64,000 nt of DNA. Origin: Micromonospora aurantiaca ATCC 27029 (GTDB taxonomy: Bacteria > Actinomycetota > Actinomycetes > Mycobacteriales > Micromonosporaceae). The position numbers and the translations under genes were made by a program. The notes beneath the pieces are model-generated. The model searched no databases and had not been told where the DNA came from. It saw nothing but the letters and a program-made list of their open reading frames with translations. Of the stretch, positions 51,500-60,194 are shown piece after piece. Positions within the stretch are counted from its first letter, which is position 1. Each line of letters begins with the position of its first letter. The DNA lies in contig NC_014391.1 in assembly GCF_000145235.1 (NCBI RefSeq), positions 62,001-126,000 on the forward strand, given 5' to 3'.

Positions 51500-52510
51500 G
51501 TGGCAACCACGCCCCCTCAACGTCACGCCCCGAGCGCTCCACCCGGCCGGCGGGCCGGGTTCCGACGGGTGGTACACGGTCTGGTCACCCTGGTCGCGGC
51601 CGCCGCGGTCGGCGCCGGAATGCTGACCGCCCCGGCGCACGCGGCGCCGTCGGTGGACGAGATCGACGCGCAGATCGACAAGCAGTGGCAGCAGCTCGAA
51701 CCCACCATCGAGCAGTTCAACAAGGTCCGCTCGCAGCTTCGCGCCAACCAGAAGAAGTCCAAGGCGCTGAAGGACAAGATGGTGCCGCTGGAGCTGGCCT
51801 CCACGCTCGCCATGAACAAGGTCGGCGACATCGCGGCCCGCTACTACATCCAGGGCCCGTCGCAGGAGCTGGGTGCGCTGCTGGTGAACTCCAAGCCGGG
51901 CGCGCTGGCCGAGCAGCTGGTCATGCTGGACCGGATCGCCGAGGACCAGCGCCGCCAGATCGCCGGTGTGCTCAAGGTGCGCGACGAGTACAACAAGCAG
52001 AAGGAGAAGCTCGACGCGCTGATCGCGCTGGAGATCAAGCAGCAGAACGATCTCGCGGCGAAGAAGAAGCAGATCGACTCGGAGATCAAGCGGCTGACCG
52101 CCATGCTGCCGGTGACCTCGATCCGCCCGGCAGGCTGCCCCGCCGTCGACGGCGTGGTGAGCAGCGCCGCGCGGACCGCCATCAAGACGGCGTGCGCCCA
52201 GGTCGGTGACCCGTACGTGTGGGGCGCCACCGGCCCGAACTCGTTCGACTGCTCCGGTCTCACCCAGTACGCGTACAAGGCGGCGGGCATCTCGCTGACC
52301 CACTTCACCGGCGCGCAGTGGAACGAGGGCCGCAGGATCTCCCGCTCCGAGGCCCGCCCCGGTGACCTGGTGTTCTTCGGCTCCGACCTGCACCACGTCG
52401 GGCTCTATCTCGGCAACGGGGTGATGGTGCACGCGCCACGTACCGGCAAACCGGTCCAGGTGTCGAGCATCAGCACGATGCCGATCGCCGGCTTCGTCCG
52501 GGTCGCCTGA
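51500..52510 (+). CDS. Secreted NlpC/P60 peptidoglycan endopeptidase (RipA-like)
   Basis: A 336-residue exported protein: Sec signal (VTLVAAAAVGAGMLTAPAHA, cleavage about residue 49), a long coiled coil (about 55-215, Lys/Gln/Glu-rich, with QIDKQWQQLEPTIEQFNKVR), and a C-terminal NlpC/P60 domain (about 225-335) with catalytic Cys in NSFDCSGLTQYAY, His in LHHVGLYLG and a third polar residue in MVHAPRTGK. It cleaves the peptide stem during cell separation or growth. GTG 51500 is best placed after AAGGAG (51485-51490); GTG 51494 is too close. Its paralogue lies at 55001. Confidence 0.9.
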   Translation: MATTPPQRHAPSAPPGRRAGFRRVVHGLVTLVAAAAVGAGMLTAPAHAAPSVDEIDAQIDKQWQQLEPTIEQFNKVRSQLRANQKKSKALKDKMVPLELASTLAMNKVGDIAARYYIQGPSQELGALLVNSKPGALAEQLVMLDRIAEDQRRQIAGVLKVRDEYNKQKEKLDALIALEIKQQNDLAAKKKQIDSEIKRLTAMLPVTSIRPAGCPAVDGVVSSAARTAIKTACAQVGDPYVWGATGPNSFDCSGLTQYAYKAAGISLTHFTGAQWNEGRRISRSEARPGDLVFFGSDLHHVGLYLGNGVMVHAPRTGKPVQVSSISTMPIAGFVRVA

Positions 52511-52530
52511 TCCGGAACCCTGGCAGCGAG

Positions 52531-52562
52531 AAGGCCCCCGGTCCACGCGGACCGGGGGCCTT
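52531..52562. terminator. Bidirectional terminator
   Basis: AAGGCCCCCGGTCC (52531-52544) and GGACCGGGGGCCTT (52549-52562) are perfect complements with loop ACGC. It closes the NlpC/P60 gene and the convergent amidase gene. Confidence 0.92.
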
Positions 52563-52580
52563 CCCGTGTGCGGTGCCGGG

Positions 52581-54614
52581 TCAGCGCGGCGCGCCGACCG
52601 GGGACGGCAGGATCAGCACGTCGTCCAGGTTCACGAACATGATCCGGTGACCGAACTGGACCTGCACGTAGCGGTTCTCGCCGCGGACCACGGTCCGGTC
52701 ACCCGGTGCCGAACCGTCGAACGAGACCGCCCGGTAGTACTCGCCGGGCAGCACCCCGCCCACCGCGTACCGCTGGCCGGCGGCGAACGTGTACTGAAGC
52801 GGCGAGATGGTCTGGTACGGGATGGTGTCCGGGTAGGCGGCCTGCTCCGGGTAGGCCCGCCCGTACACCGGGATGGTGGCCTTGCCGGGCCGCGGCGTCA
52901 CGACGAAGCCGGTGGCCCACTTGGCCGTCGGCGCGGAGGCCGGGTTGAGGAACCACGCCTTCTGGCCGAGGTACCAGATCGCCGTCCAGTCGCCCTGGCG
53001 GCCGGCGAGCGCGTACGTCTGACCGGCGGAGGCGCGGGCGCCGTGGTCGGAGATGTACATGGTGTCCGGCGTGCCGTCCGGGCGCAGCCCGAGGTCGTTG
53101 ACGAGCGGGGCGTCCGGGCTCGGCGCGGTCCGCAGGATCACCGACGAGGAGCCGCGCGACGGGCACGGTTCGGCCGGCGGCCGGGGCGTCGGGACGCCCG
53201 GCGGCTGCTGGTTGCAGCCGAAGAACGCCGGCCGGTTGGTGGCGAAGTCCGGGTCGATGGTGACCAGGCCGGTACGGGGCGTGCCGGTGCTGCGGAACGG
53301 CGCCTTCATCAGGTCGAAGTAGTGCGACCAGTCCCAGTACGGTCCCGGATCCCAGTGCATGCCGCCCACCGCGCCGGCGTTGATGCCGGGCACGTTGTCG
53401 TGGCCGATGATGTGCTGCCGGTCCATCGGGATGCCGAGCTTCAGCGCCAGGTGACGCACCAGCTTGGCGGAGGTGCGGTACATCGCCTCGGTGTACCAGG
53501 TGCCCTGACCGGCGAAGCCCTCGTGCTCCAGGCCGATGGACTTGGCGTTGACGTACCAGTTGCCGGCGTGCCAGCCCACGTCCTTGGTCTTGATGTGCTG
53601 GGCGATGTAGCCGTCCACCGAGCGCAGCGTGTAGTGCCAGCCCAGGTAGTCGGCCCGCTTCACCAGGTCGACACTCGGGCCGAAGTAGCCCTCGGTGTCG
53701 TGGATGACGATGTACTCGATCTTCTGCTGCTTCGGCCGGTCGCCCAGGTCGTGGTTGCCGTAGTCGCCCGGGTCGTCGCTGAGCTGCTCGTACGGCGCGG
53801 GGATCCACTCGCAGGCCAGCCGCACCGGGCACTCCAGCCCGTCCGGTCGCTCGGCGTTGCGCAGGCCCAGGCGGGCCAGCCGGGAACGGTCCGGCTTCGC
53901 GGCGGTGGCGGCGAGCGTGACCCGCTGGCCGTCGTCGGTGGTCCGGCTGGCGCCCTGGCCGAGTTGGTCGTAGACCTCGTCGGCGAAGGCCGCCGCGGCG
54001 TCGGAGGTGTCCGCGCCGGAGTACCGGGCCACCGCGCCGTACCAGGCCGCCGGGTCGGTGCCGGCGCCGACCGGCCCACCCAGAGCCTTCTGGTACGACG
54101 CCAGCAGCGCGGCGCCACCGCGGATGTTCGCGGCCGGCTCGGTGCGCAGCGTGCCCGCGTCGAGCCCGGTGAGCGCGGCGGCGGCGTCGAGCGTCTGGAG
54201 CGAGGCCGGCGGCAGCGGGGTCTCCCGCTTCGGTGCGGCCGCGGTGGCCGGATCGAGCTTCAGCGGCCGGGAGTCGTCGCCGCGCGGGTCCTCGTCCTCG
54301 TCGACGTGGGCGCTGCCCGGCATGGCGAGGATGTGCGCGGCGTCGGTCAGGTGCATCGGGCCGTAGCCGCCGCTGGTGCTCGGCTGCCCGGTGTGGGTGT
54401 CCCAGCGGGACTCCAGATAGGAGACACCGAGCAGCACGTTCTGCGGTACGCCGTACTCGGCCGCGGCGGCGGCGTATTGTTGTTGCCGGTCGCTCGCGGG
54501 CGCGGACGTGTCCGGCGCGGCTGTCACCGGGCCGGTCGTCGCCAGCGCGGTGGCTGTCGCCACTGCGGCGGCGAGCAGTATCCGTCTGCCCGACGGCGGG
54601 GCGGAGAGGTGCAT
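52581..54614 (-). CDS. Secreted N-acetylmuramoyl-L-alanine amidase
   Basis: A 677-residue exported enzyme. Signal peptide (residues 1-33, [20 protein letters not shown]). A helical part with lytic-like [10 protein letters not shown] (about residues 62-75) follows. The Amidase_2 (PGRP-like) domain runs about 300-460: [44 protein letters not shown] and [11 protein letters not shown] supply the zinc ligands. Two or three SH3-like repeats fill about 490-675. It removes stem peptides from glycan strands. ATG 54614 has GGAGG before it. Convergent with the first NlpC/P60 gene and divergent from the second across a 386-base regulatory gap. Confidence 0.9.
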   Translation of the reverse strand: MHLSAPPSGRRILLAAAVATATALATTGPVTAAPDTSAPASDRQQQYAAAAAEYGVPQNVLLGVSYLESRWDTHTGQPSTSGGYGPMHLTDAAHILAMPGSAHVDEDEDPRGDDSRPLKLDPATAAAPKRETPLPPASLQTLDAAAALTGLDAGTLRTEPAANIRGGAALLASYQKALGGPVGAGTDPAAWYGAVARYSGADTSDAAAAFADEVYDQLGQGASRTTDDGQRVTLAATAAKPDRSRLARLGLRNAERPDGLECPVRLACEWIPAPYEQLSDDPGDYGNHDLGDRPKQQKIEYIVIHDTEGYFGPSVDLVKRADYLGWHYTLRSVDGYIAQHIKTKDVGWHAGNWYVNAKSIGLEHEGFAGQGTWYTEAMYRTSAKLVRHLALKLGIPMDRQHIIGHDNVPGINAGAVGGMHWDPGPYWDWSHYFDLMKAPFRSTGTPRTGLVTIDPDFATNRPAFFGCNQQPPGVPTPRPPAEPCPSRGSSSVILRTAPSPDAPLVNDLGLRPDGTPDTMYISDHGARASAGQTYALAGRQGDWTAIWYLGQKAWFLNPASAPTAKWATGFVVTPRPGKATIPVYGRAYPEQAAYPDTIPYQTISPLQYTFAAGQRYAVGGVLPGEYYRAVSFDGSAPGDRTVVRGENRYVQVQFGHRIMFVNLDDVLILPSPVGAPR

Positions 54615-54814
54615 CGAACCTCCTGGACAGGGATGGGGGTCACTGCGTTTCCACCCTCACTCCGCACACCCGCGAGGGTCAATACCTTTCCAGTGAGTAA
54701 TCAGCCTTGAAAGAAAATTTCACCTCCGACCGAGGTGCGGCGCCTCATCGCGTACGGAGTGTCACGGCGCTGGAAGTTGCGGATCGATAACGGTGGTCCC
54801 TACTCTGGTGAATC

Positions 54815-54980
54815 GTCGGCCGCACGTCTCACCGTCCAACCCGGTCGGTGACGGTCCGACACCGCCGAGTCGCCTCCGGGCGAGCCGGGGAACCAGGTAC
54901 CTGGGGTGAATCCGCAGCGATGCGGTAGGGCGGCTCCCTTCCCGCCCGAATCCGTCAGCTAACCCGGTAGGCGGTACGGA
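54815..54980 (+). promoter_or_regulatory. c-di-AMP (ydaO/yuaA) riboswitch
   Basis: The leader contains the hallmark blocks of the ydaO aptamer in order: GAGCCGGGGAACCA (54882-54895), CTGGGGTGAATCC (54901-54913), TAGGGCGGCTCC (54927-54938), CCCGAATCCGTCAGCTAACC (54945-54964) and GTAGGCG (54967-54973). Boundaries are approximate. It lies just before the second NlpC/P60 gene, the classic actinobacterial position, so high c-di-AMP should shut off that wall hydrolase. Confidence 0.9.
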
Positions 54981-55000
54981 AGAAGGAGTACGGACGCCCG

Positions 55001-56032
55001 GTGGCACTCCATGCCCCGCGGCCGTCGTCGAGCCGGTCGGTCGACCGGTCCACGGCTGTGCCGCGTACCCGCTGGTCCCGCTTCACCACAGCCCTCGCCG
55101 CTCTCGTCGGCACCGCAGTCATCCTGACCGGCGGCGCCACGGCGGCACACGCCGAACCCTCGGTCGCCGAGATCGAGGCGCAGATCGACCGCGACTGGAA
55201 CAAACTCGAACCGGTCATCGAACAGGTCAACGCCGTACGCGAGCAGCTCGCCGCGCGGCGCAAGCAGGCCGACGCGCTCGGCCGGCAGATCGCACCCCTC
55301 CAGGCCCGGGTGGACGCCGCGCTCGGCCAGGTCGGCGGACTCGCCGCCGACGCCTACAAGGGTGACAACCTCTCCACCGTCAACGCGCTGCTGGGCAGCC
55401 GCTCACCCGGTGACCTGGTCAACGGCCTGGAACTGCTCGACCGCTTCGCGCACCGCCAGCACGAGCAGGTGCGCTCCGTCGCCGCGCTGCGCGACGAACT
55501 GGCGGCGAAGAAGAAGCCGCTGGACGAGATGATCGCCGGACTGGCGCGTACCGAGGCCCAGCTCGCGGCGAAGAAGAAGCAGATCGACGCCGAGATCGCC
55601 CGGCTGCAGAAGCTGCGGCTCAAGGTGTACGGCAACGGTGGCGGCGGCCCGCTGCGCCCGGCGCCCTGCCCCGCCGGTTACCCCGGTGGCGCTGCCGGAG
55701 CGGCGGTCAAGTTCGCCTGCGCCCAGATCGGCAAGATCTACGTGTGGGGCGCGGCCGGGCCGGATCACTTCGACTGCTCGGGCCTGACCCTGGCGGCCTG
55801 GGCCAAGGGCGGTGTCTCGCTGCCGCACAACGCGCGCCAGCAGCACGGCATGACGAAGCGGGTGAGCCGGGCCGAGCTGCGCGCCGGTGACCTCGTCTTC
55901 TACTACAGCGACCTGCACCACGTGGCGATGTACGTGGGCGACGGCTGGGTGGTGCACGCCTCCCAGTCCGGCAAGCCGATCACCATGAAGCGGGTCGACG
56001 ACGGCGACATCAACAGCTACGGCCGGGTGTAA
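55001..56032 (+). CDS. Secreted NlpC/P60 endopeptidase under riboswitch control
   Basis: A 343-residue paralogue of the enzyme at 51500: signal peptide (TTALAALVGTAVILTGGATA, cleavage about residue 50), coiled coil (about 55-205, with repeated LAAKKKQIDAEIARLQKL), and NlpC/P60 domain (about 235-343) with Cys in DHFDCSGLTLAAW, His in LHHVAMYVG and VVHASQSGK. It hydrolyses peptidoglycan stem peptides. GTG 55001 lies 12 bases after AGGAG, somewhat far, but no better start exists. The c-di-AMP riboswitch immediately upstream links its expression to wall stress or osmotic state. Its TAA is inside the repeat at 56029. Confidence 0.93.
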   Translation: MALHAPRPSSSRSVDRSTAVPRTRWSRFTTALAALVGTAVILTGGATAAHAEPSVAEIEAQIDRDWNKLEPVIEQVNAVREQLAARRKQADALGRQIAPLQARVDAALGQVGGLAADAYKGDNLSTVNALLGSRSPGDLVNGLELLDRFAHRQHEQVRSVAALRDELAAKKKPLDEMIAGLARTEAQLAAKKKQIDAEIARLQKLRLKVYGNGGGGPLRPAPCPAGYPGGAAGAAVKFACAQIGKIYVWGAAGPDHFDCSGLTLAAWAKGGVSLPHNARQQHGMTKRVSRAELRAGDLVFYYSDLHHVAMYVGDGWVVHASQSGKPITMKRVDDGDINSYGRV

Positions 56033-56090
56033 GGAAGGGCCCCCTCTTAACGCCTCCGGTAGAGGAGGGGGCCCTTATTAACAACTGTGG
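56029..56090. repeat. GGCCCC-rich repeat/hairpin (copy 2)
   Basis: Bases 56029-56055 are identical to 14342-14368 over 27 positions. Here AAGGGCCCCCTC (56035-56046) and GAGGGGGCCCTT (56065-56076) make a perfect 12-base stem, so this copy can act as a bidirectional terminator between the NlpC/P60 and dcd genes. It contains the TAA of the NlpC/P60 gene. Confidence 0.85.
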
Positions 56091-56096
56091 GCGCCG

Positions 56097-56675
56097 TCAG
56101 CGGGTCGGCCAGGTGCGCCAGCTCTGCCAGGACCGGCTCGGCGTCGGTCCGCGCTGCCCCTGGTAACGCGAGCCGTAGACGGCCGAGCCGTACGGGTGCT
56201 CGGCCGGCGAGGAGAGCCGGAAGATGCAGAGCTGGCCGATCTTCATGCCCGGCCAGAGCGTGATCGGCAGGTTCGCCACGTTCGACAGCTCCAGCGTGAC
56301 GTGACCGGAGAAACCCGGGTCGATGAAGCCGGCGGTCGAGTGGGTCAGCAGCCCCAGTCGCCCGAGGCTCGACTTGCCCTCCAGCCGGCCGGCGAGCTGG
56401 TCACCCAGCGAGATCACCTCAAGGGTGGAGGCGAGCACGAACTCGCCCGGGTGCAGCACGAACGGCTGCCCCTCCGGCACCTCCACCATCGAGGTCAGGT
56501 CGTCCTGCTGGATCGACGGGTCGATGTGCGTGTAGAGGTGGTTGTTGAAGACCCGGAACAGCCGGTCCAGGCGTACGTCGATGCTCGACGGCTGCACCAA
56601 CGTGGGCTCGAAGGGCTCCAGCGCGAGCGTGCCGGCCTTGATCTCGGAGACCAGGTCGCGGTCGGAGAGCAGCAT
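56097..56675 (-). CDS. dcd: dCTP deaminase (bifunctional dCTP deaminase/dUTPase type)
   Basis: A 192-residue enzyme of the Dcd-Dut family. Conserved blocks: [56 protein letters not shown] (active site) and [20 protein letters not shown] (residues about 100-135), [10 protein letters not shown] at the end. Actinobacterial members convert dCTP to dUMP in one enzyme, feeding thymidylate synthesis while avoiding free dUTP. ATG 56675. The convergent NlpC/P60 gene is separated by the repeat terminator; a LexA-like box is in the divergent promoter region at 56726. Confidence 0.95.
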   Translation of the reverse strand: MLLSDRDLVSEIKAGTLALEPFEPTLVQPSSIDVRLDRLFRVFNNHLYTHIDPSIQQDDLTSMVEVPEGQPFVLHPGEFVLASTLEVISLGDQLAGRLEGKSSLGRLGLLTHSTAGFIDPGFSGHVTLELSNVANLPITLWPGMKIGQLCIFRLSSPAEHPYGSAVYGSRYQGQRGPTPSRSWQSWRTWPTR

Positions 56676-56725
56676 CGGAACACCATAGCGACAGGTGCCG
56701 GTGACCTGCGTGTCGCACTACATCT

Positions 56726-56741
56726 TCGTACACGTGTTCGA
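56726..56741. promoter_or_regulatory. LexA-like (SOS) box
   Basis: TCGTACACGTGTTCGA fits the actinobacterial SOS box TCGAAC-N4-GTTCGA at 11 of 12 fixed positions. It lies 12 bases before the PPOX gene start and 50 bases before the divergent dcd start, so it could tie either gene to DNA damage. Confidence 0.5.
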
Positions 56742-56753
56742 TAGAGTGTCCAC

Positions 56754-57299
56754 ATGGCTTCCTGGTCCGAATTCGCCGCCGACGAGCCCCGCCTCGCCGA
56801 CGAGATCCGCCTCCTGATGCAGCAGTACGGGCCGGGCTTCGGCTACCTCGCCACGGTCCGCGCCGACGGCGGCCCCCGGGTCCACCCGGTCTCCCCGGTG
56901 TTCACCGCCGACGGCCTCTGGTGCTTCGTCATCGACTCGCCGAAGCGCCGCGACCTCGAACGCGACGGCCGCTACGCGCTGCACTCGTTCCCGCCGGAGG
57001 AGAGCGACGACGAGGCGTACGTGGCAGGCCGCGCCCGGCCGGTGACCGACCCCGCCACGGTGGCCCGGCTGGCCCGGATCGGCCGCGCGTCGCCGCAGGG
57101 CGACTGGCGGCTGTTCGAGTTCACCGTCGAGGCGGCGATGCTGACGCGGCGCGACCCGGTGGGGCAGCCCGGCGCCGCTCCGCCGCAGGTGCGGGTCTGG
57201 CTCGATCCGCGCGGGGCCGAACCCGCCCGGCGTGACCCGCTCGCCGCCGAAGGGCGGCGTGGCCGGCACGGCTTCGACACCCGCCGCCCGGCCGCCTGA
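56754..57299 (+). CDS. Pyridoxamine 5'-phosphate oxidase-like (PPOX) family protein
   Basis: A 181-residue split-barrel flavin/F420-binding family protein. It shows GFGYLATVRADGGPRVHPVSPVF (residues about 28-50), LWCFVIDSPKRRDLERDGRYALHSF and EAYVAGRARPV, the core of PPOX/FPR-like proteins that reduce or bind FMN, F420 or haem products. No ribosome site is obvious (leaderless possible). It is divergent from dcd and its 3' hairpin pairs with the metalloprotease end. The exact cofactor is not decided. Confidence 0.85.
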   Translation: MASWSEFAADEPRLADEIRLLMQQYGPGFGYLATVRADGGPRVHPVSPVFTADGLWCFVIDSPKRRDLERDGRYALHSFPPEESDDEAYVAGRARPVTDPATVARLARIGRASPQGDWRLFEFTVEAAMLTRRDPVGQPGAAPPQVRVWLDPRGAEPARRDPLAAEGRRGRHGFDTRRPAA

Positions 57300-57317
57300 C
57301 CCGGCCCACGACGAAAC

Positions 57318-57351
57318 GGTGCCGGCCCCGTCCGAGGACAGGGCCGGCACC
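57318..57351. terminator. Bidirectional terminator
   Basis: GGTGCCGGCCC (57318-57328) and GGGCCGGCACC (57341-57351) form a perfect 11-base stem between the PPOX gene and the convergent metalloprotease gene. Confidence 0.85.
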
Positions 57352-57368
57352 GGTACGCGGTACGACGG

Positions 57369-58361
57369 TCAGGCTGCGCGGTAGGCGTTCCACGCGGTGA
57401 GCATGCGGCTCGCCTGGCCGGCGGTGAACTGGTACATGCAGGAGTCGTACGTGTAGTCCATGAAGTTGGTGATCGGGTCCTTGCCGGCGGTCGAGCAGGT
57501 GTCGCGGCCGGTCGGGCACTGGTACGCCGGGGACGCCTCGGCCGGGGTGTCGGAGACGCTGTCGCCCGAGCCGGAGCAGCCGCCCTGGAAGGTGTGGTAG
57601 AGGTTCAGCCAGTGGCCGACCTCGTGGGTGCCGGTGTCACCCTGGTTGTAGTTGGTCGCGGTGCCGCCGGGCAGCGACTCGTTCAGCACGACCACGCCGT
57701 CCATCTTGTCCAGCGTCCGCTTCGGGAACGTCGCCCAGCCCAGCAGGCCGTTGCTCAGCTCGCCGAGGTAGATGTTCAGCGTGTTCTTGCCGCCCTCACG
57801 CAGCGAGGTCTTCATCGAGCGCTCGGCGGAGGAGCCCTGCACGATCGGGTACCACGACGGGTTCGTCACCCGGTTGATCTTCGTGAGCTGGAACCCGAAA
57901 GCGGTGGCGGCGCCGCCGGTCGAGCCCGCGTACGACTGGTTCAGCACGGTGATCTGCTGGTTGATCATCGAGTCGGTGATGTTGCCACCGGCCCGGGTGC
58001 TGTTCTCCTGGATGACGTGCACGACGACCGGGATGGTCACGGTGGCCAGCGGGGCGACGGCGCCGGTCCGGAAGCTTGCCCGCTCGCGCTGCGCGGCGGC
58101 GAGGTCGGCCTCACGGTCACGGACCTGCTTGGCGGTCAGGTGGTTGGGGTCGAGCTTGGCGTTGCCGCCCTTCGCGACGCGCGCGTTCGCGTGTTCGTCG
58201 GCGTGGGCGTCGGCCGGCTCGGCGCAGACGCCGGCCGGGGCGGCCGAGAAGGCCGAAGCAGCGGGGACGACGCCGACGGCGGCGGTGCTGAGCAGCAGCG
58301 CGAGGGTCGACGTCGCGACACCGGCGGTACGCCGGGTCAGCAGGTTGGGACGGAGTCCCAT
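57369..58361 (-). CDS. Secreted zinc metalloprotease (M43 pappalysin type)
   Basis: A 330-residue exported protease. Signal peptide (TLALLLSTAAVGVVPAASA, cleavage about residue 37-40) and propeptide-like helical region to about 105. The catalytic part has VTIPVVVHVIQENSTRAGGN, then the extended zinc motif HEVGHWLNLYH (246-256) and the Met-turn NFMDYT (299-304). Cys pairs (262, 282, 289, 308) suggest disulfides, as in ulilysin/pappalysin relatives. It probably degrades extracellular protein. ATG 58361 has AGAGGTGG before it. Confidence 0.92.
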   Translation of the reverse strand: MGLRPNLLTRRTAGVATSTLALLLSTAAVGVVPAASAFSAAPAGVCAEPADAHADEHANARVAKGGNAKLDPNHLTAKQVRDREADLAAAQRERASFRTGAVAPLATVTIPVVVHVIQENSTRAGGNITDSMINQQITVLNQSYAGSTGGAATAFGFQLTKINRVTNPSWYPIVQGSSAERSMKTSLREGGKNTLNIYLGELSNGLLGWATFPKRTLDKMDGVVVLNESLPGGTATNYNQGDTGTHEVGHWLNLYHTFQGGCSGSGDSVSDTPAEASPAYQCPTGRDTCSTAGKDPITNFMDYTYDSCMYQFTAGQASRMLTAWNAYRAA

Positions 58362-58605
58362 GGGCCCACCTCTTTCTGACGGCGTGCCAGGGGGTGTGTC
58401 ACGCCGGTTCGGAAACGTGGGGCAGACGTTACATCCCATCGACGCATTTGAGAACGCCCATACGTTGTCGACGTTAGTGCTTGATCCACTCCAGTTCGGG
58501 GAGGTGGCGGGGTCAACCGCCCGCCGATGCCGCCACCTCGCCGAAGTGGCGCGCGGGCACCTGGATGCACAGGGGTGGTGACCTTCAGGTAGAGTGGTGC
58601 CGCCT

Positions 58606-58679
58606 GCGGGTGTAGTTCAATGGCAGAACATCAGCTTCCCAAGCTGACAGTGCGGGTTCGATTCCCGTCACCCGCTCCA
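58606..58679 (+). tRNA. tRNA-Gly (CCC)
   Basis: A 74-nt tRNA with encoded CCA: acceptor GCGGGTG/CACCCGC, D-arm TAGTTCAATGGCAGAAC, anticodon stem TCAGC/GCTGA with loop TTCCCAA (anticodon CCC), and T-arm TGCGGGTTCGATTCCCGTC. Transcribed rightward; a terminator follows within 5 bases. The region downstream is an accessory run of small genes, typical of tRNA-linked islands. Confidence 0.97.
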
Positions 58680-58683
58680 GCGC

Positions 58684-58724
58684 GAAGGCCCTGATCAGGA
58701 CGAGAGTCCCGAGTCAGGGCCTTC
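58684..58724 (+). terminator. Terminator after tRNA-Gly
   Basis: GAAGGCCCTGA (58684-58694) and TCAGGGCCTTC (58714-58724) form a perfect 11-base stem with a 19-base loop, followed by GATATT. Confidence 0.88.
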
Positions 58725-58769
58725 GATATTCAGTGGCCAGCCAGCACGACCGGTGTCATTAGCGTGCCG

Positions 58770-59018
58770 TCACGGTCCGGCCGAGGGCTGCGGCGGTTCC
58801 CCCTGGTTGGCCGTACCGGTCGTGGTCTCCGGCTGCGGGCCCTGCTGGGCGCCGCCTGCGCCGTCGGCGTCTCGGGCTACAAGCAGAGTGACCCCACGGA
58901 TGCCGCGCTCGATGATCCGCCAGGGCAGAAGCACGTCCCCCAAGCTCTTGATATCGAACGCCTTGATGATCTGCGGAGCCTGCCCAACGAGAACCTCCCC
59001 GTTGGGGAGGCGGGCCAT
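58770..59018 (-). CDS. Possible truncated protein fragment
   Basis: An 82-codon frame from ATG 59018: ARLPNGEVLVGQAPQIIKAF, then DIKSLGDVLLPWRIIERGIR and a Pro/Gln/Gly-rich tail. The same frame stays open upstream for about 45 more codons (including RNTWLVFCYAM) without any ATG, GTG or TTG, before a TGA near 59155. This looks like the C-terminal piece of a larger protein whose 5' end was lost, or a chance frame. Not recognised. It lies between the tRNA-Gly terminator and the first island gene. Confidence 0.35.
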   Translation of the reverse strand: MARLPNGEVLVGQAPQIIKAFDIKSLGDVLLPWRIIERGIRGVTLLVARDADGAGGAQQGPQPETTTGTANQGEPPQPSAGP

Positions 59019-59168
59019 CGCGTAGCAAAAGACGAGCCAGGTGTTACGTAGTTGTGCTGACGAGGGGGCATGCGACAGCTGGGCCCGAGGCCGGGCGCGA
59101 GGCCACTGCTTGTCGGCCGTCGTCGGTACGATCGCGCGATCCCCATCTGTTGATCAACGGAGAGAACC

Positions 59169-59588
59169 GTGCAACTGCGCCTGAAGTACGCGCCCGTGCC
59201 GGAGAACGCAGCCCGGTTCGCGGGCGACATCGTGGTGTCAGCGGCCCAGGTCAGCGGTGTGCACCTGGACTACACGCCGGACAGCCTGGCGGCCGTGGAC
59301 GCCATCCTCGACGGCTTTCGGGCCGAGGGCCTCGCCGCTGGACAGGTGGCAGAGACTCTCTTCGGCTTCGGTTGCTATGTCGGCGAGGTGCTGACCCGGC
59401 ATGCGGGTGGACGGTGGCGCGCAACGACGGCAGACGAACTGGCCGTCGTCGGATGGCCCATGGTGGTCGAGCTCGCCGGGCAGGGCTGGTGCAATCCGAT
59501 CGCGAAGGCCTTCAAGCGCCTGGAGAACGGTCCGGAGGACAGCCTTCGGTACTTCTATGCCGTGTTCGCACCGGGCGGCGCCCGCTAG
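59169..59588 (+). CDS. Hypothetical protein, small (139 aa)
   Basis: A 139-residue soluble protein from GTG 59169 (GGAGAG before it). It has a helical start (ENAARFAGDIVVSAAQVSGV), then AAVDAILDGFRAEG and the block ETLFGFGCYVGEVLTRHAGGRW, and later PMVVELAGQGWCNPIAKAFKR, ending DSLRYFYAVFA. The GxYxGExxxRxxGGxW-like pattern occurs in uncharacterised actinobacterial proteins often near toxin/immunity genes; I do not recognise a named family for certain. First gene of the accessory run after tRNA-Gly. Confidence 0.7.
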   Translation: MQLRLKYAPVPENAARFAGDIVVSAAQVSGVHLDYTPDSLAAVDAILDGFRAEGLAAGQVAETLFGFGCYVGEVLTRHAGGRWRATTADELAVVGWPMVVELAGQGWCNPIAKAFKRLENGPEDSLRYFYAVFAPGGAR

Positions 59589-59675
59589 CGAGGGCGCGTA
59601 GCGCTGATCTCGCCCCCACCGTCGACGGGTCGACTGACACAATGCGGCGTGCGCTCGCGTCTACGGTTGATCAGG

Positions 59676-60194
59676 GTGACGACGACTGCGGTCCAGGTAC
59701 GGGAGACGGCCACCGTCGACCTGCCGACGAGCGCGGAGGCGGCCTTCGGCTTCATGGAGGATCCGGCGTCGTTGGAGGTGCTGGACGACTCGATTGAGAT
59801 CGGCGTCACTCTGCCCGGACCGAAGGGAGTCGGCGAGATCCAGGCGTTCGTGCATCGGAGCCCCGACGGTCGACTGGGGATCATGCACGAGGTCGTCGAG
59901 GTCGAACCGGGACGTCGTGCCGTCACCCGTACGTTGACTTCCGGATACTCCAGCGGCGGCGTGCTCACGGTTGTGCCGCTCGGGCCCGACTCGTGCTGTC
60001 TCACCCAGGAGTTCTGGGCGGAGCTTCCGGCAGGCGTACTGGTGGGGGTTGATGCGCAGTTGCGCCACGAGTACCGGACGTGGCTCGCGGTAGTGGTGCC
60101 GGACCTTCGCGCGGTAAGGCTGCTGATTGAAAGCAGCGCTACTTGGGCTGATCGCCGTTCGAGAGCTGAGCGGCGTGGTCGACAAAGGACGTGA
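59676..60194 (+). CDS. SRPBCC-type (polyketide cyclase-like) protein
   Basis: A 172-residue protein with the START/SRPBCC layout: ETATVDLPTSAEAAFGFMED at the N-terminus, EVVEVEPGRRAVTRTLTSGY and VLTVVPLGPDSCCLTQEFWA. Such proteins bind hydrophobic ligands; none is known here. The start is uncertain (GTG 59676 chosen, GTG 59649 possible). It ends with GTGA that overlaps the start of the immunity-like gene, so the two are translationally linked. Confidence 0.65.
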   Translation: MTTTAVQVRETATVDLPTSAEAAFGFMEDPASLEVLDDSIEIGVTLPGPKGVGEIQAFVHRSPDGRLGIMHEVVEVEPGRRAVTRTLTSGYSSGGVLTVVPLGPDSCCLTQEFWAELPAGVLVGVDAQLRHEYRTWLAVVVPDLRAVRLLIESSATWADRRSRAERRGRQRT

